From an uncultured Collinsella sp. (lineage in GTDB: Bacteria; Actinomycetota; Coriobacteriia; Coriobacteriales; Coriobacteriaceae), in contig CAJLPX010000007.1 of assembly GCA_905208635.1 (NCBI GenBank), forward strand, positions 20,154 through 84,153: a DNA stretch of 64,000 nt, read 5' to 3'. Positions 44,040 through 52,763 of this stretch are shown here, piece after piece. The position numbers and the translations under genes are program-made. Below the pieces are notes generated by a model that was not told the origin of the DNA, made no database searches, and saw nothing but the letters and a program-made list of their open reading frames with translations. Numbering within the stretch: position 1 is the stretch's first letter; the number at the start of each line of letters is the position of its first letter.

Positions 44040-44537
44040 CTATTCCTCGCAGGGAAGGTCGCGCAGGGCCCGGCGCTCAAAGATACGGAAGATCTGCGTG
44101 TACCACAGGTCCTGGGTTGCCTGCGGCTTGACCAGAATAGTGTCAACGCCGGCAAAGTTACCGCTCCACACGTCCGTGTACAGCTGATCGCCGATCAGCA
44201 CCGCCTCGTCTGCCGTGGCGCCAAGGCGCTTAAGACCCGCCTTCAAGGCAAACGGGGCGGGCTTCATGGCGTGGCTGATGGCCTCGAGTCCCAGCTCGCG
44301 TGCAGAGCTCATGACCTGATCGCGATGCCAGTTGTTGGACACCATGCACAGCTTAAAGCCTTTGGCGCGGGCGGTATCGAGCCAAGCGGAAACCGCGGCG
44401 GGAACCTGCTCGGTGTCGCGCGGAACCAGAGTGTTATCGCGATCGAGCAGAATGGCGCGTTTGCCGTCGGCCCACAGGGTATCAAGGTCGATGCGATCGA
44501 CCGAGGCAACGTATCGTTTGGGGCTAAAAATCCTCAT
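44040..44537 (-). CDS. yqeG: YqeG-family HAD-IIIA phosphatase
   Basis: 165 residues. AILLDRDNTLVPRD carries the nucleophile Asp and second Asp of HAD enzymes, MVSNNWHRDQV the motif II Ser, and IGDQLYTDVWSGNFAG motif IV. YqeG-type proteins dephosphorylate phosphatidylglycerol phosphate-like or unknown substrates. The ATG at 44537 is one base after the mltG stop. Confidence 0.88.
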   Translation of the reverse strand: MRIFSPKRYVASVDRIDLDTLWADGKRAILLDRDNTLVPRDTEQVPAAVSAWLDTARAKGFKLCMVSNNWHRDQVMSSARELGLEAISHAMKPAPFALKAGLKRLGATADEAVLIGDQLYTDVWSGNFAGVDTILVKPQATQDLWYTQIFRIFERRALRDLPCEE

Positions 44538-44538
44538 G

Positions 44539-45972
44539 CTAATTCCAAGACAGTTGATGCTCTTCGTAGGTTTGCGAGAAGTACTCCTCGTCCTGCGTAA
44601 TGTAGAAATACAGGTCATCGGAGTCGGTTGGCTCAAGCGTGGCCTTGAGTGCCTCGAGCGACGGAGAGCAGATGGGCGTGGGTGGCAGGCCCTCGTGCTT
44701 ATAGGTGTTATACGGGCTATCGCTCTGCAGGTCGTCGGCGGTAACCTCGCCACCGGTGACATACATCATGGTCGCATCGCTGTTGAGATAGCGCAGACCG
44801 TCGAGCTTGCCGGCAAGGCGGTTGTAGAAGACCGAGGCCACGTGTGCACGTTGATCGGCGTTGAGGCCCTCGCGCTCAACGATAGAGGCCAAGTTGACGA
44901 TGTCGTAGTCGGACATCTCCACACCGTAGCGCTCCTTGATCTTGGCTTCGCAGCTCGCAAAGTCAAGCGACTTGTACTCGGTCTTAAACTGATCGAGCAT
45001 GGCGCGAATCACGTCATCGGCCGTCGGCGAATCACCCAACGAATAGGTCTTGGGGAACAAAAAACCCTCGAGCGAGTCGTTGGCGGCGCCCTTAAGGAAG
45101 CTATAGTCGTCCACGTAGTTGGAGGCCTTGGCCTGGTTGAGGAAGTCTTCCTTAGAGATGCTGTCGTAGGCCTGGGCCACGCGGTCGGCGACTTGATCGA
45201 CTGTCAGACCCTCAGGGATAGTCAGCGCATTGGAGCCCGCGTTGGGGCCTTCCATGAGCTGCTGAACAACCTTGGTCGCATCCATGAGTGTGGTGAACGA
45301 GTAGGTGCCAGGCTTAAGCGACATATCGGCGTTAAGCTTTTTCACCGCCGCGTAGTAATCCTTGGGATTTTCGACGATATGGTTCTCGGAGAGAATCGAG
45401 GCGATCGTATCGCCCGAAGCACCGTCGGGAATGGTCACCGTAACTTGCTGGCCAGCAGCGACTTTCGCATCCTCACCGGCAAAGAAGCCCTTAACGGCAG
45501 GTACGACAAAGAAAGCGATAGTAGCAAGCGCGATTACGGCCACCACAACGCCGATGATCATAGGAACCGGAGAACTCTTCTTTTGAGCACCGCGACGAGC
45601 ATGCGTGTTGTAGCTCGAGCGAGTCGCCGGAGCAACGCCATGCGACCCGCGAGCGTGATGCGAATGCGATTGGGGGGCCTGCGTTCGCTGGGTAGGTGCC
45701 TGTTGCTTAAAGCGAGCACCGCCTGCAGGCTGAGCCGAACGAGCAGTGGGCTGCTGAGCCGCGTGAGAAGCCGGATACTGAACCGAACGAGCAGAAGGCT
45801 GCTGACCCGTCCGTTGAACAGGTTGGGCCGAACGAGAGGAGGACTGCACCGGGCGCGCGGCAGACTGAGCTGCGCGCTGGGTCGGCTGTGCCGGACGCTG
45901 GCCAGGCTGGGCAGGGCGCGACGCCGACTGACGTGTACAATTCGGCTGGCGCGGATCGGAAGCGCTAGGCAT
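44539..45972 (-). CDS. mltG: Endolytic transglycosylase MltG (YceG-like)
   Basis: 477 residues. Residues 1-~130 are a low-complexity Gln/Arg/Ser/Pro/Ala cytoplasmic tail with repeated short SAQP/RPAQ-like units. A single membrane helix (IIGVVVAVIALATIAFFVV) follows, then a LysM-like segment and the YceG catalytic domain with EGFLFPKTY, LASIVEREG, the catalytic Glu in that motif, and GLPPTPICSPSLEALKA. It cleaves nascent glycan strands. GAGGAGG supports the ATG at 45972, which overlaps the ruvX stop. Confidence 0.93.
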   Translation of the reverse strand: MPSASDPRQPNCTRQSASRPAQPGQRPAQPTQRAAQSAARPVQSSSRSAQPVQRTGQQPSARSVQYPASHAAQQPTARSAQPAGGARFKQQAPTQRTQAPQSHSHHARGSHGVAPATRSSYNTHARRGAQKKSSPVPMIIGVVVAVIALATIAFFVVPAVKGFFAGEDAKVAAGQQVTVTIPDGASGDTIASILSENHIVENPKDYYAAVKKLNADMSLKPGTYSFTTLMDATKVVQQLMEGPNAGSNALTIPEGLTVDQVADRVAQAYDSISKEDFLNQAKASNYVDDYSFLKGAANDSLEGFLFPKTYSLGDSPTADDVIRAMLDQFKTEYKSLDFASCEAKIKERYGVEMSDYDIVNLASIVEREGLNADQRAHVASVFYNRLAGKLDGLRYLNSDATMMYVTGGEVTADDLQSDSPYNTYKHEGLPPTPICSPSLEALKATLEPTDSDDLYFYITQDEEYFSQTYEEHQLSWN

Positions 45973-46393
45973 GCGAAACCTCCTCGTTTTTACGATCAAG
46001 CCACGTCTGCAAAAACAGGCTGGCGGCAATCATGTCAATCTTGCCCCTCATCTGCTTTTCGTTGAGGCCCTGCTCGCGCAGGATACGCTTTGCCTCTTGC
46101 GAGGACAGGCGCTCGTCCTCAAACTCCAACGGAAGATCGAGCTCGTCGGCAATCTTTTGCGCAACAGCGGCAACGCGCTCGGCCTGGGGACCGGGCTCAC
46201 CGGCCATGGTCAGGGGACGCCCACTTACCAGGATATCGGGCTCATAGTCCTCAACCAGGTAGCGGAACGTCTTGGCCATACCGGTGACCTCTGCAGCCGG
46301 GAGCACCTTGACAGGCATCGCCATCTTGCCATCACGGCTCGAGACGGCGATGCCGATCCTGGTCTCCCCTATGTCCAGCGCAAGCGCGACCAC
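45965..46393 (-). CDS. ruvX: Putative pre-16S rRNA nuclease (YqgF/RuvX)
   Basis: 142 residues. ALDIGETRIGIAVS, VSGRPLTMAGEPGPQA, FEDERLSSQEA and KIDMIAASLFLQTWLD are the RNase H-fold YqgF motifs with the acidic residues. Starts at GTG 46393, 17 bases after the alaS stop. The alaS-ruvX-mltG order is conserved widely. Confidence 0.92.
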   Translation of the reverse strand: MVALALDIGETRIGIAVSSRDGKMAMPVKVLPAAEVTGMAKTFRYLVEDYEPDILVSGRPLTMAGEPGPQAERVAAVAQKIADELDLPLEFEDERLSSQEAKRILREQGLNEKQMRGKIDMIAASLFLQTWLDRKNEEVSHA

Positions 46394-46410
46394 AGCGACT
46401 ACCTAGATTC

Positions 46411-49068
46411 TTAGGCGCCGAGCGCGGTCTTAGCGGCCGCGAGGGCATCGGCGATGCCGGCGGCGTTCTTGCCACCGGCCTGGGCCATGTTGGGACGGCC
46501 GCCACCGCGACCGTCGACCAGGCCCGCGATCTGCTTGATCACGTTACCGGCGTGGAAACCGGCCTTGACGGCGTCATCGGAGCCGGCGGCGAGCAGGGCC
46601 GGGGTGCCCTTCTCGGTCACGCTGGCGACGACGCAGGCGACAGGACCGGCGACCTTCTGGTGCACGGTATCCCAGACGTTGCGCAGGTCGGCAGCCTCAA
46701 GGCCCTGGAGCTCAGCGACGACGAGCTTGTAGCCGTCGAGCTCGACGGCGCCCTCGATGGCGCTGGAGATAGCGTCGGAGGAGCCACCGGTCAGTGCCTT
46801 CTTGAGCTTGTTGGAAGTCTCGCGCAGCTCGGCCTGCAGGTTCTCCACGCGGGCGGGAACCTCATCCACGCGGCACTTGAGCGCAGCAGCGGCGGCGTCG
46901 ACAAGCGCCAGACGGTCGGCCATGTAGTCGAGAGCACCCTTAGAGGTCACGGCCTCAATACGGCGGACGTTGGAGCCCGTAGAGGACTCGGAAATGATCT
47001 TGAACAGGCCGATCTCGGCGGTGTTGGCGGCATGGGTGCCACCGCAGAGCTCACGGGAGAACGGCTGGTCCTCGGCGCCCACGGAGACAACGCGGACGAC
47101 GTCGCCATACTTCTCGCCAAACAGGGCGACAGCACCGGCGGCCTTGGCCTCGTCGATGCCCATGACGCGGGTCACGACCGGCTTGGAGGCGAAGATCTGC
47201 TGGTTAACCAGGTCCTCGACAGCCTTGAGCTGCTCGGAGGACAGGGCCTCGAAGTGCGTGAAGTCAAAGCGCAGGTGCTCGGGCGTCACCAGCGAGCCAG
47301 CCTGGGAGACATGCTCGCCCAGGACCTGCTTAAGCGCAGCGTCGAGCAGGTGGGTGGCGGTGTGGTTGCGGCGCAGGAAGCCACGGCGCTCGGCGTCGAG
47401 CGCGGCGGTCACGGTAGCACCGACGGTCAGCGTACCCTCGGCGACGTGGGCAACGTGAGCATACAGGCCGTTGTGGTTCTTGGTATCGGAAATGGTCACT
47501 GCAACGCCCTCGGCGGAAAGCTCACCGGCGTCACCCTGCTGGCCGCCCATCTCGGCATAGAACGGAGTGTGGTCGAGCACGACCTCGACATCCTCGCCCG
47601 CGGCAGCGGACTCAACGAACTCACCGTTGCGAACGATAGCGACAACCTTGGCGCCCTCGATGACGTCGTTGTCATAGCCGTCGAACTCAGTCGCGGCGAC
47701 CTTGTCGGAAAGTTCGACCCACACGTCGTTGAAGCTGCCCCAGGCGTCGCCCTTGGCATTGGCGCGGGCGCGGGCCTTCTGGTCCTCCATGCAGGCGGTG
47801 AAGCCGTCCATGTCGACGTCGTGGCCAGCGGTGCCGGCGATCTCGACGGTCAGGTCGATGGGGAAACCAAAGGTGTCGTGCAGCTTAAAGGCAACGTCGC
47901 CCGGAAGGACAGCACCCTCGGCAAGCGCGGCCAGGGCCTCGTCCAGGTAGACGCGACCGTTGTCGAGCGTCGTGGAGAAACGCTCCTCCTCGGAAGCGAC
48001 GATACCCTTGACGAGCGCGACGTTCTTGAGCAGCTCGGGATAGGCCTCGCCCATCTGGGCGTTGACCTCATCAATGAACTTGGTCAGGAAGGCGCCCTCG
48101 ATGCCCAGCAGGCGACCGTGGAACACGGCACGGCGGAGCAGGCGGCGAAGGACGTACTCGCGACCCTCGTTACCGGGGAGAATGCCGTCCGAGATCATAA
48201 AGTCGACGGCACGAGAGTGATCCGCGATGATGCGCAGGGAGCGGCTGGCACCGGAGTAATCGTCGGCGTCATAGGTCTTGCCGCTGATCTTCTCGCCCAG
48301 CTTGATGAGGTGCTGCATCAGATCGCCGTCGTAATTAGCGGTCTTGTGCTGCATGATGGCGGCCATGCGCTCCAGACCCATGCCCGTATCGAGGTTGCGG
48401 TGCGGCAGCTCCGGCATGGAGCCATCCTCCTGGCGGTCGTACTGGGTAAACACGAGGTTCCAGAACTCAAGGAAGCGATCGCAGTCGCAGCCAGGCTTGC
48501 AGTCGGGGCTGCCGCAACCGACCTCCTCGCCCATGTCAAAGTAGATCTCAGAGCACGGACCGCAGGGACCGGTGGGGCCAGCGGCCCAGAAGTTGTCGTC
48601 CTCGCCCAAGCGGGAGATGTGGTCCTCGGCAACGCCCAGGGAGCGCCATACGTCATGGGTCTCGTCGTCCTCGGTAAAGACGGTGAAGTACAGGCGATCG
48701 AGCGGCAGCTTGAACTCCTTGGTGATGAGCTCAAAGGCCCAAGCGCAGGCCTGCTGCTTGGAGACGCCGCCAAAGGAGAAGTCGCCGAGCATCTCAAAGA
48801 AGGACAGGTGACGGCCGTCCTCGCCGATGCAATCGATGTCGTTGGTGCGGACGCACTTCTGGCAGGAGATCGCGCCGATCTCCTTCATGGTCTTCTTGCC
48901 CTGGTAGTACTCCTTAAACTGATTCATGCCGGCGTTGGCAAGCAACAGCGAAGGATCGTCGGGGACGAGGGACGAAGAAGGATAGAGCTTAAGACCGCGC
49001 TCCTCAAAGAAGTTGAGGAACTTAGAGCGAATCTCGGCCGTAGTCATTGACGGGTAGTCAGCACTCAT
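46411..49068 (-). CDS. alaS: Alanine--tRNA ligase
   Basis: 885 residues, full length. Class II core with EIRSKFLNFFEERG, SLLLANAGMNQFKEYY, FFEMLGDFSFG and GMGLERM. The editing domain carries the zinc ligands in RNHTATHLLDAAL and SRELCGGTHA. The C-terminal DHHA1 part has GRGGGRPNMAQAGG. The ATG at 49068 is followed by another at MTTAEIR, and the first is chosen because GAGGAG lies nearby. Confidence 0.96.
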   Translation of the reverse strand: MSADYPSMTTAEIRSKFLNFFEERGLKLYPSSSLVPDDPSLLLANAGMNQFKEYYQGKKTMKEIGAISCQKCVRTNDIDCIGEDGRHLSFFEMLGDFSFGGVSKQQACAWAFELITKEFKLPLDRLYFTVFTEDDETHDVWRSLGVAEDHISRLGEDDNFWAAGPTGPCGPCSEIYFDMGEEVGCGSPDCKPGCDCDRFLEFWNLVFTQYDRQEDGSMPELPHRNLDTGMGLERMAAIMQHKTANYDGDLMQHLIKLGEKISGKTYDADDYSGASRSLRIIADHSRAVDFMISDGILPGNEGREYVLRRLLRRAVFHGRLLGIEGAFLTKFIDEVNAQMGEAYPELLKNVALVKGIVASEEERFSTTLDNGRVYLDEALAALAEGAVLPGDVAFKLHDTFGFPIDLTVEIAGTAGHDVDMDGFTACMEDQKARARANAKGDAWGSFNDVWVELSDKVAATEFDGYDNDVIEGAKVVAIVRNGEFVESAAAGEDVEVVLDHTPFYAEMGGQQGDAGELSAEGVAVTISDTKNHNGLYAHVAHVAEGTLTVGATVTAALDAERRGFLRRNHTATHLLDAALKQVLGEHVSQAGSLVTPEHLRFDFTHFEALSSEQLKAVEDLVNQQIFASKPVVTRVMGIDEAKAAGAVALFGEKYGDVVRVVSVGAEDQPFSRELCGGTHAANTAEIGLFKIISESSTGSNVRRIEAVTSKGALDYMADRLALVDAAAAALKCRVDEVPARVENLQAELRETSNKLKKALTGGSSDAISSAIEGAVELDGYKLVVAELQGLEAADLRNVWDTVHQKVAGPVACVVASVTEKGTPALLAAGSDDAVKAGFHAGNVIKQIAGLVDGRGGGRPNMAQAGGKNAAGIADALAAAKTALGA

Positions 49069-49114
49069 AGAGGGAATCTCCTCGGTTTCACATCGAAACA
49101 GTTCAAACGTTACG

Positions 49115-49142
49115 ATATTACCATCCCACCGCGCCTGTGCAA
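49115..49142 (-). promoter_or_regulatory. Candidate alaS promoter
   Basis: On the minus strand TTGCAC (49142-49137), 16 bases, TAATAT (49120-49115). It is about 40 bases before the alaS start and just downstream of a terminator. Confidence 0.5.
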
Positions 49143-49171
49143 AAAAGAGGGCCGCCAAACAGCGACCCTCC
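49141..49171 (-). terminator. Intrinsic terminator upstream of alaS
   Basis: GAGGGTCGC pairs with GCGGCCCTC on the minus strand (one G-U), followed by TTTTTT after a C. It would stop minus-strand transcripts arriving from the sigma-factor/AI-2E operon, after they pass antisense through the small gene at 49263-49502. Confidence 0.65.
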
Positions 49172-49207
49172 AGCGAAAGTGCACGTTATTTAGTACTGTG
49201 CGATCCT

Positions 49208-49236
49208 TTGAAAAAGGACTGCTGTAGAATTACATA
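49208..49236 (+). promoter_or_regulatory. Candidate promoter of the small membrane-protein gene
   Basis: TTGAAA (49208-49213), 17 bases, TACATA (49231-49236), 27 bases before the ATG. Confidence 0.45.
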
Positions 49237-49262
49237 TAAGAGTCACCCGGAAGGAGCGATCG

Positions 49263-49502
49263 ATGAAAAGCAAACGATTTTTCCTCAATGCACTTCTGTT
49301 AGCGGCACTTTTAACGCTATTGGCTTTCTCCTGCTGGTACGCAAACCAACCAGCATTTGGCTACGTGTTGTATGCAGTAATGTCCGGCGATAAGGCTTAT
49401 TACACTTTACGCGCAATTGACATTCTCTTTTTCTATGTTGCCGGTCCCTTATCAATCGCTTTGCTCGCGTTTCTTGTCATTTACAACTTCAAGAAACGTT
49501 AA
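49263..49502 (+). CDS. Small two-helix membrane protein, function unknown
   Basis: 79 residues. Two hydrophobic stretches (about residues 8-26 and 52-74) flank a short polar loop, ending in a positively charged NFKKR. AAGGAG seven bases before the ATG and a promoter-like pair upstream argue that it is real. It is more AT-rich than its neighbours and reads opposite to all genes around it, ending 6 bases before the end of the AI-2E gene. I do not recognise the family. Confidence 0.65.
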   Translation: MKSKRFFLNALLLAALLTLLAFSCWYANQPAFGYVLYAVMSGDKAYYTLRAIDILFFYVAGPLSIALLAFLVIYNFKKR

Positions 49503-49508
49503 TGGGGC

Positions 49509-50921
49509 CTATTTAGAATCCGAATCGTCCATGGACCCGTCGATGCCGGTTTTGGTATCGTCATCAGAGTTGGAATCGTCATCCTTGGCGAAGGGATTCT
49601 TGAAGAAACCCGTGGCATCGGGCTGAAGACCCGAGAGCTTGATCCAGGGATTATCGAGCTCGGGCTTGGGCATAGCCTTGGCCTCGGGCGCGGTCTCGTT
49701 GCCGATGAGCTCGGACTCATAGATGAACGTATCGTCCCCGAGCGCGTCATAGGCGGCGACCGGGTTGCCATCGGCATCGCGGTACGGCGTGCCCTTAAAC
49801 ACGGCGCCGTCATAGGCCACAAGCTGGCGGCCGGTCTCGTTCTCAAAGTAGTAGACGAAAATGCCCTTGAGGGCTGCGCACAGCGGAATGGCAATGATCA
49901 TGCCAATAGGACCCATGAGTGCCGAGCCAATAACGAGCGCCGTGAGGCTCATGATGGGATGCACCTGCACCGAGCTCTGCATGACCTTAGGCGAAATTAC
50001 GTTATCGGTGACGTTTTGAGCGACCATCGTCACGATGAGCGTCCATAACGCCAACATGGGGCTGAACATGAAACCGAGCACTGTGGCGATTGCTGCGCTC
50101 ACCCAGGGACCGACGACCGGAACCAAATGCATGATGCCGGTAAAGATGGCCATGAGCGCCGCATACGGATGGCCGATGATCATAAAACCGATAAAGGCGA
50201 GGAAACCACCGCAGATGGACGTCACGACCATACCGCGCATGTAGCCGCCGACAGAGCGAGAAAGGATGGCGACCATAAAGCGGTACGAGGTCTCCTTCTC
50301 CTGACCGATGATGGTGCAAATCTCGTGGTGCATGCGAGGGTAGTCGCAGGCCATCCAGTACGCAAGCACCAGACCAAGGAAGATCACGAACAACTGCGAG
50401 GCTGTATTGGTGATGAGCGGGAACACACCGCGGCCAAGCTCGGCAGCGATCTGAGACACATACTTCGATGCCACGGCAACCAGCGACGAAAGATTATCGT
50501 CCAGATACTCCTTGAGCGGCGTGTTGTTGAGCGTCTTGGCATGCGAGATCATCTCGTTGAGGTCGCCACCCGCAACACGAAGCTGCTCGGGCAGGCGGCT
50601 CAGGACTTCCATGATCTGACCAAAGAGAATCGGCGACAAGATGCAAACGACACCGACGAGCACAGCAACGACCACAATAAGCGCGATAAGCGAACCGATG
50701 CCGCGATTCACGCCATGGTGCTCGAGCCAGTTGGTGATCGGGGACATCACAAAAGCAATGATGGAGCCGACGGCAAGAAACTCAATAACCGGTGCCAGGA
50801 TGCCCATAAGGTTAAAGATGACGGCGGCGATGACGATGCAACCGACGACAGCCCAAATGCGAAGCGTCAGAATGCGGGTATCGCGCAGCGTGCGGTCGGT
50901 TTGTTGGGGGTGCTCACTCAT
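49509..50921 (-). CDS. AI-2E family transporter (PerM-like)
   Basis: 470 residues. Eight or so membrane helices with the AI-2E/UPF0118 hallmarks AVGSIIAFVMSPITNWLEHHGVNRGIGSLIAL, GIMHLVPVVGPWVSA and VSPKVMQSSVQVHPIMSLTALVIGSALMG. A ~110-residue acidic tail follows the last helix. Members export small molecules or act as Na+/H+ antiporters, and the substrate is unknown. The ATG at 50921 overlaps the sigma-factor stop (ATGA). Confidence 0.9.
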   Translation of the reverse strand: MSEHPQQTDRTLRDTRILTLRIWAVVGCIVIAAVIFNLMGILAPVIEFLAVGSIIAFVMSPITNWLEHHGVNRGIGSLIALIVVVAVLVGVVCILSPILFGQIMEVLSRLPEQLRVAGGDLNEMISHAKTLNNTPLKEYLDDNLSSLVAVASKYVSQIAAELGRGVFPLITNTASQLFVIFLGLVLAYWMACDYPRMHHEICTIIGQEKETSYRFMVAILSRSVGGYMRGMVVTSICGGFLAFIGFMIIGHPYAALMAIFTGIMHLVPVVGPWVSAAIATVLGFMFSPMLALWTLIVTMVAQNVTDNVISPKVMQSSVQVHPIMSLTALVIGSALMGPIGMIIAIPLCAALKGIFVYYFENETGRQLVAYDGAVFKGTPYRDADGNPVAAYDALGDDTFIYESELIGNETAPEAKAMPKPELDNPWIKLSGLQPDATGFFKNPFAKDDDSNSDDDTKTGIDGSMDDSDSK

Positions 50922-51709
50922 GAACGAACCATTACTCCGTCAGGGTCAATCTTGTCTTGAATCTTCTTGAGGGTGCGGCGCAGTAGGCGCGAGACCTGCA
51001 CCTGCGAAATGCCCAGCTTCTTGGCGATCTCGATCTGGGTCATGCCCTTCACAAAGCGTAGCTCGATCACCTCACGCTCGCGCGGCGAGAAATCGCGGAT
51101 GGCTTCCTCGATTACCAGGCGGTCATCGGTAAAGTCGAGCTCGTTGTCGTCGTCGGCATAGCGATCGAGAATCGAGGGAGCATCGTCGGAGTCGGACGCG
51201 CCGGGAGCCTCGATGGGCACCGAGGTGTAGGCCGAGGACGATTCCATGGCTTCGAGCACCTCGTCGACGGTCACGCCAAGGTAATCGGCGATTTCCTCAA
51301 CCTTGGGCGAACGCTGAAGCTCGTTGGTAAGCTTGTCGGTAGCCTGGTTAACCTTGGCAGAGAGCTCCTGCAGACGACGCGGCACGCGCACACTCCAGCC
51401 CTTGTCGCGGAAGTGGCGCTTAATCTCGCCCAAGATGGTGGGCGTGGCAAACGTCGTGAACTCGAGTCCGCGCTCGGGATCAAAGCGATCGATAGCCTTG
51501 AGCAAGCCCAAGTACCCGACCTGCAAAAGGTCATCGAGCGGCTCGCCGCGGTTCTTGAATTTGTTGGCAAGAAACCTTACCAGGTTCATATGGGACATGA
51601 CGAGCTGCTCGCGAGCATCCGGATCACCGGTCTCCTTATAACGACGAAACAGCTCGCGGGTTTTCTCCTTGTTCCAAGCGGTCTTGCCGCTCCGGGAGCG
51701 TTCGGTCAT
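50918..51709 (-). CDS. Alternative RNA polymerase sigma factor, SigB/SigF type
   Basis: 263 residues, without region 1.1. Region 2 has LVRFLANKFKNRGEPLDDLLQVGYLGLLKAIDRFDPERG and FTTFATPTILGEIKRHFRDKGWSVRVPRR. Region 3 has RSPKVEEIADYLG. Region 4 has FSPREREVIELRFVKGMTQIEIAKKLGISQVQVSRLLRR. This is the general-stress/sporulation class. The RsbW-like gene one base upstream is its presumed regulator. Confidence 0.92.
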   Translation of the reverse strand: MTERSRSGKTAWNKEKTRELFRRYKETGDPDAREQLVMSHMNLVRFLANKFKNRGEPLDDLLQVGYLGLLKAIDRFDPERGLEFTTFATPTILGEIKRHFRDKGWSVRVPRRLQELSAKVNQATDKLTNELQRSPKVEEIADYLGVTVDEVLEAMESSSAYTSVPIEAPGASDSDDAPSILDRYADDDNELDFTDDRLVIEEAIRDFSPREREVIELRFVKGMTQIEIAKKLGISQVQVSRLLRRTLKKIQDKIDPDGVMVRS

Positions 51710-51710
51710 A

Positions 51711-52088
51711 TTAGATATCCGCCTTGAGGTCGAGGGAAAGCGTTAGGGGCGCTGTAGTCTTTTCGTAAGAGTCACACACGCTCGCCAAAATGAGCTCGGC
51801 ATACACGGCAGCCTGGTCATCCTCATCGACAGTCGCCTGGTCGCCAAAGGTAAAGGTCATGCCCACATGCGATTCGTCGACATCGAATTTGATCGAGATA
51901 TCGTCGGAATCAACAGCCGTGCAGCCAAAGATGAAGGCTTCTTCGGCAGCCATACGAATGTCCTCGATGCGATCAACGGACATAGAGCACAGGGCGCCGA
52001 CGTTGGCGGCCGTCATGCGCACCAAGCGCGCGAGACGCGGATCACCGGCAACGCTCAGCGTAATGGGGCAGGTTGCTTCGCTACTCAT
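51711..52088 (-). CDS. Degenerate RsbW-like anti-sigma factor
   Basis: 125 residues. The N-terminal half (VAGDPRLARLVRMTAANVGALCSM...RIEDIRMAAEEA) follows the RsbW/SpoIIAB pattern. Where those kinases carry the ATP-binding Asn (EACTNAxxH), this protein has EEAFIFGCTAV, and no DxGxG box is evident. It may bind the sigma factor without kinase activity. It starts at ATG 52088, overlapping the DUF948 stop by 8 bases, and ends one base before the sigma gene. Confidence 0.7.
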   Translation of the reverse strand: MSSEATCPITLSVAGDPRLARLVRMTAANVGALCSMSVDRIEDIRMAAEEAFIFGCTAVDSDDISIKFDVDESHVGMTFTFGDQATVDEDDQAAVYAELILASVCDSYEKTTAPLTLSLDLKADI

Positions 52089-52668
52089 CGCAGGACTCCT
52101 CGGAGGTCTCGGAAGGCGTATAAGTGTAATACTGAGCAGGCTTAGCAGCGGGCTTCTGAACATCATCGTCGTCAGCAGCGGCATCGTCATCGCCAATCAG
52201 AACGCGCTCAGTAGGCTGCTCGGCCTCGGCGGCGGCAGCGGCGAGCTTGCGATCGGCGTCGGCTGCAGGAGCCTTCACCTTATTGAAGAGCTTCTGCACG
52301 GCGCCAGCAGCAGAATCAGTCACGCTCGATACGGCATTGCTGGCCTCAGCCACGCTGCCCGTGACCTCGGAGATGTCGCGAACGACCGCCTCAACCTCAA
52401 CGAGGTTAGACGTCAGAGCATCAACGGCAGTCTTGCTCGACTTGAGGAGCGGCTCAACCTGTGCCAGCGCGGGGGTGAGCTCATCGACAGCGCCATCGAG
52501 CTTTGCCACCACGGGCTGTGCCTCGGCGAGCGTATTATTGAGGTCGCTCACCGTCTTGTCGAGCGAGTCGACGACGGTGCGGGTCTTGCGCAGCGTGAGT
52601 GCGAGCTCGACAACAGCCCACACGCCGGCAACGGCGAGCACTAGCAGGGCGATTTGAATGGGACTCAT
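52081..52668 (-). CDS. DUF948-like membrane-anchored coiled-coil protein
   Basis: 195 residues. One N-terminal membrane helix (PIQIALLVLAVAGVWAVVELAL), then a heptad-rich region (~25-120) resembling DUF948/YtxG-type general-stress proteins, then an acidic, Ala-rich tail. First gene of the unit DUF948-RsbW-like-sigma-AI-2E transporter, so it may link envelope stress to the sigma factor. GGGAGG precedes the ATG at 52668. Confidence 0.75.
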   Translation of the reverse strand: MSPIQIALLVLAVAGVWAVVELALTLRKTRTVVDSLDKTVSDLNNTLAEAQPVVAKLDGAVDELTPALAQVEPLLKSSKTAVDALTSNLVEVEAVVRDISEVTGSVAEASNAVSSVTDSAAGAVQKLFNKVKAPAADADRKLAAAAAEAEQPTERVLIGDDDAAADDDDVQKPAAKPAQYYTYTPSETSEESCDE

Positions 52669-52763
52669 ACAAGCCTCCCGAAGGAATCGAAATACAGACG
52701 TTTTTAATGGTACCCCAAAGAAGGGCAAAGATACCCAAAGGGAATGCGCGAGGCGCCAATGGC

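Noticed and set aside
46552..49050. 832-codon open frame on the plus strand, antisense to alaS
   Set aside because: It is a mirror of the alaS codon bias (GC-rich third positions), has no ribosome site and no recognisable motif. The minus strand encodes a complete alanyl-tRNA synthetase.
49069..49200. Possible T-box leader for alaS, because a terminator lies upstream
   Set aside because: No specifier stem, no GGTGG-type T-box sequence. The terminator is followed by a promoter-like pair, so it more likely ends the preceding operon.
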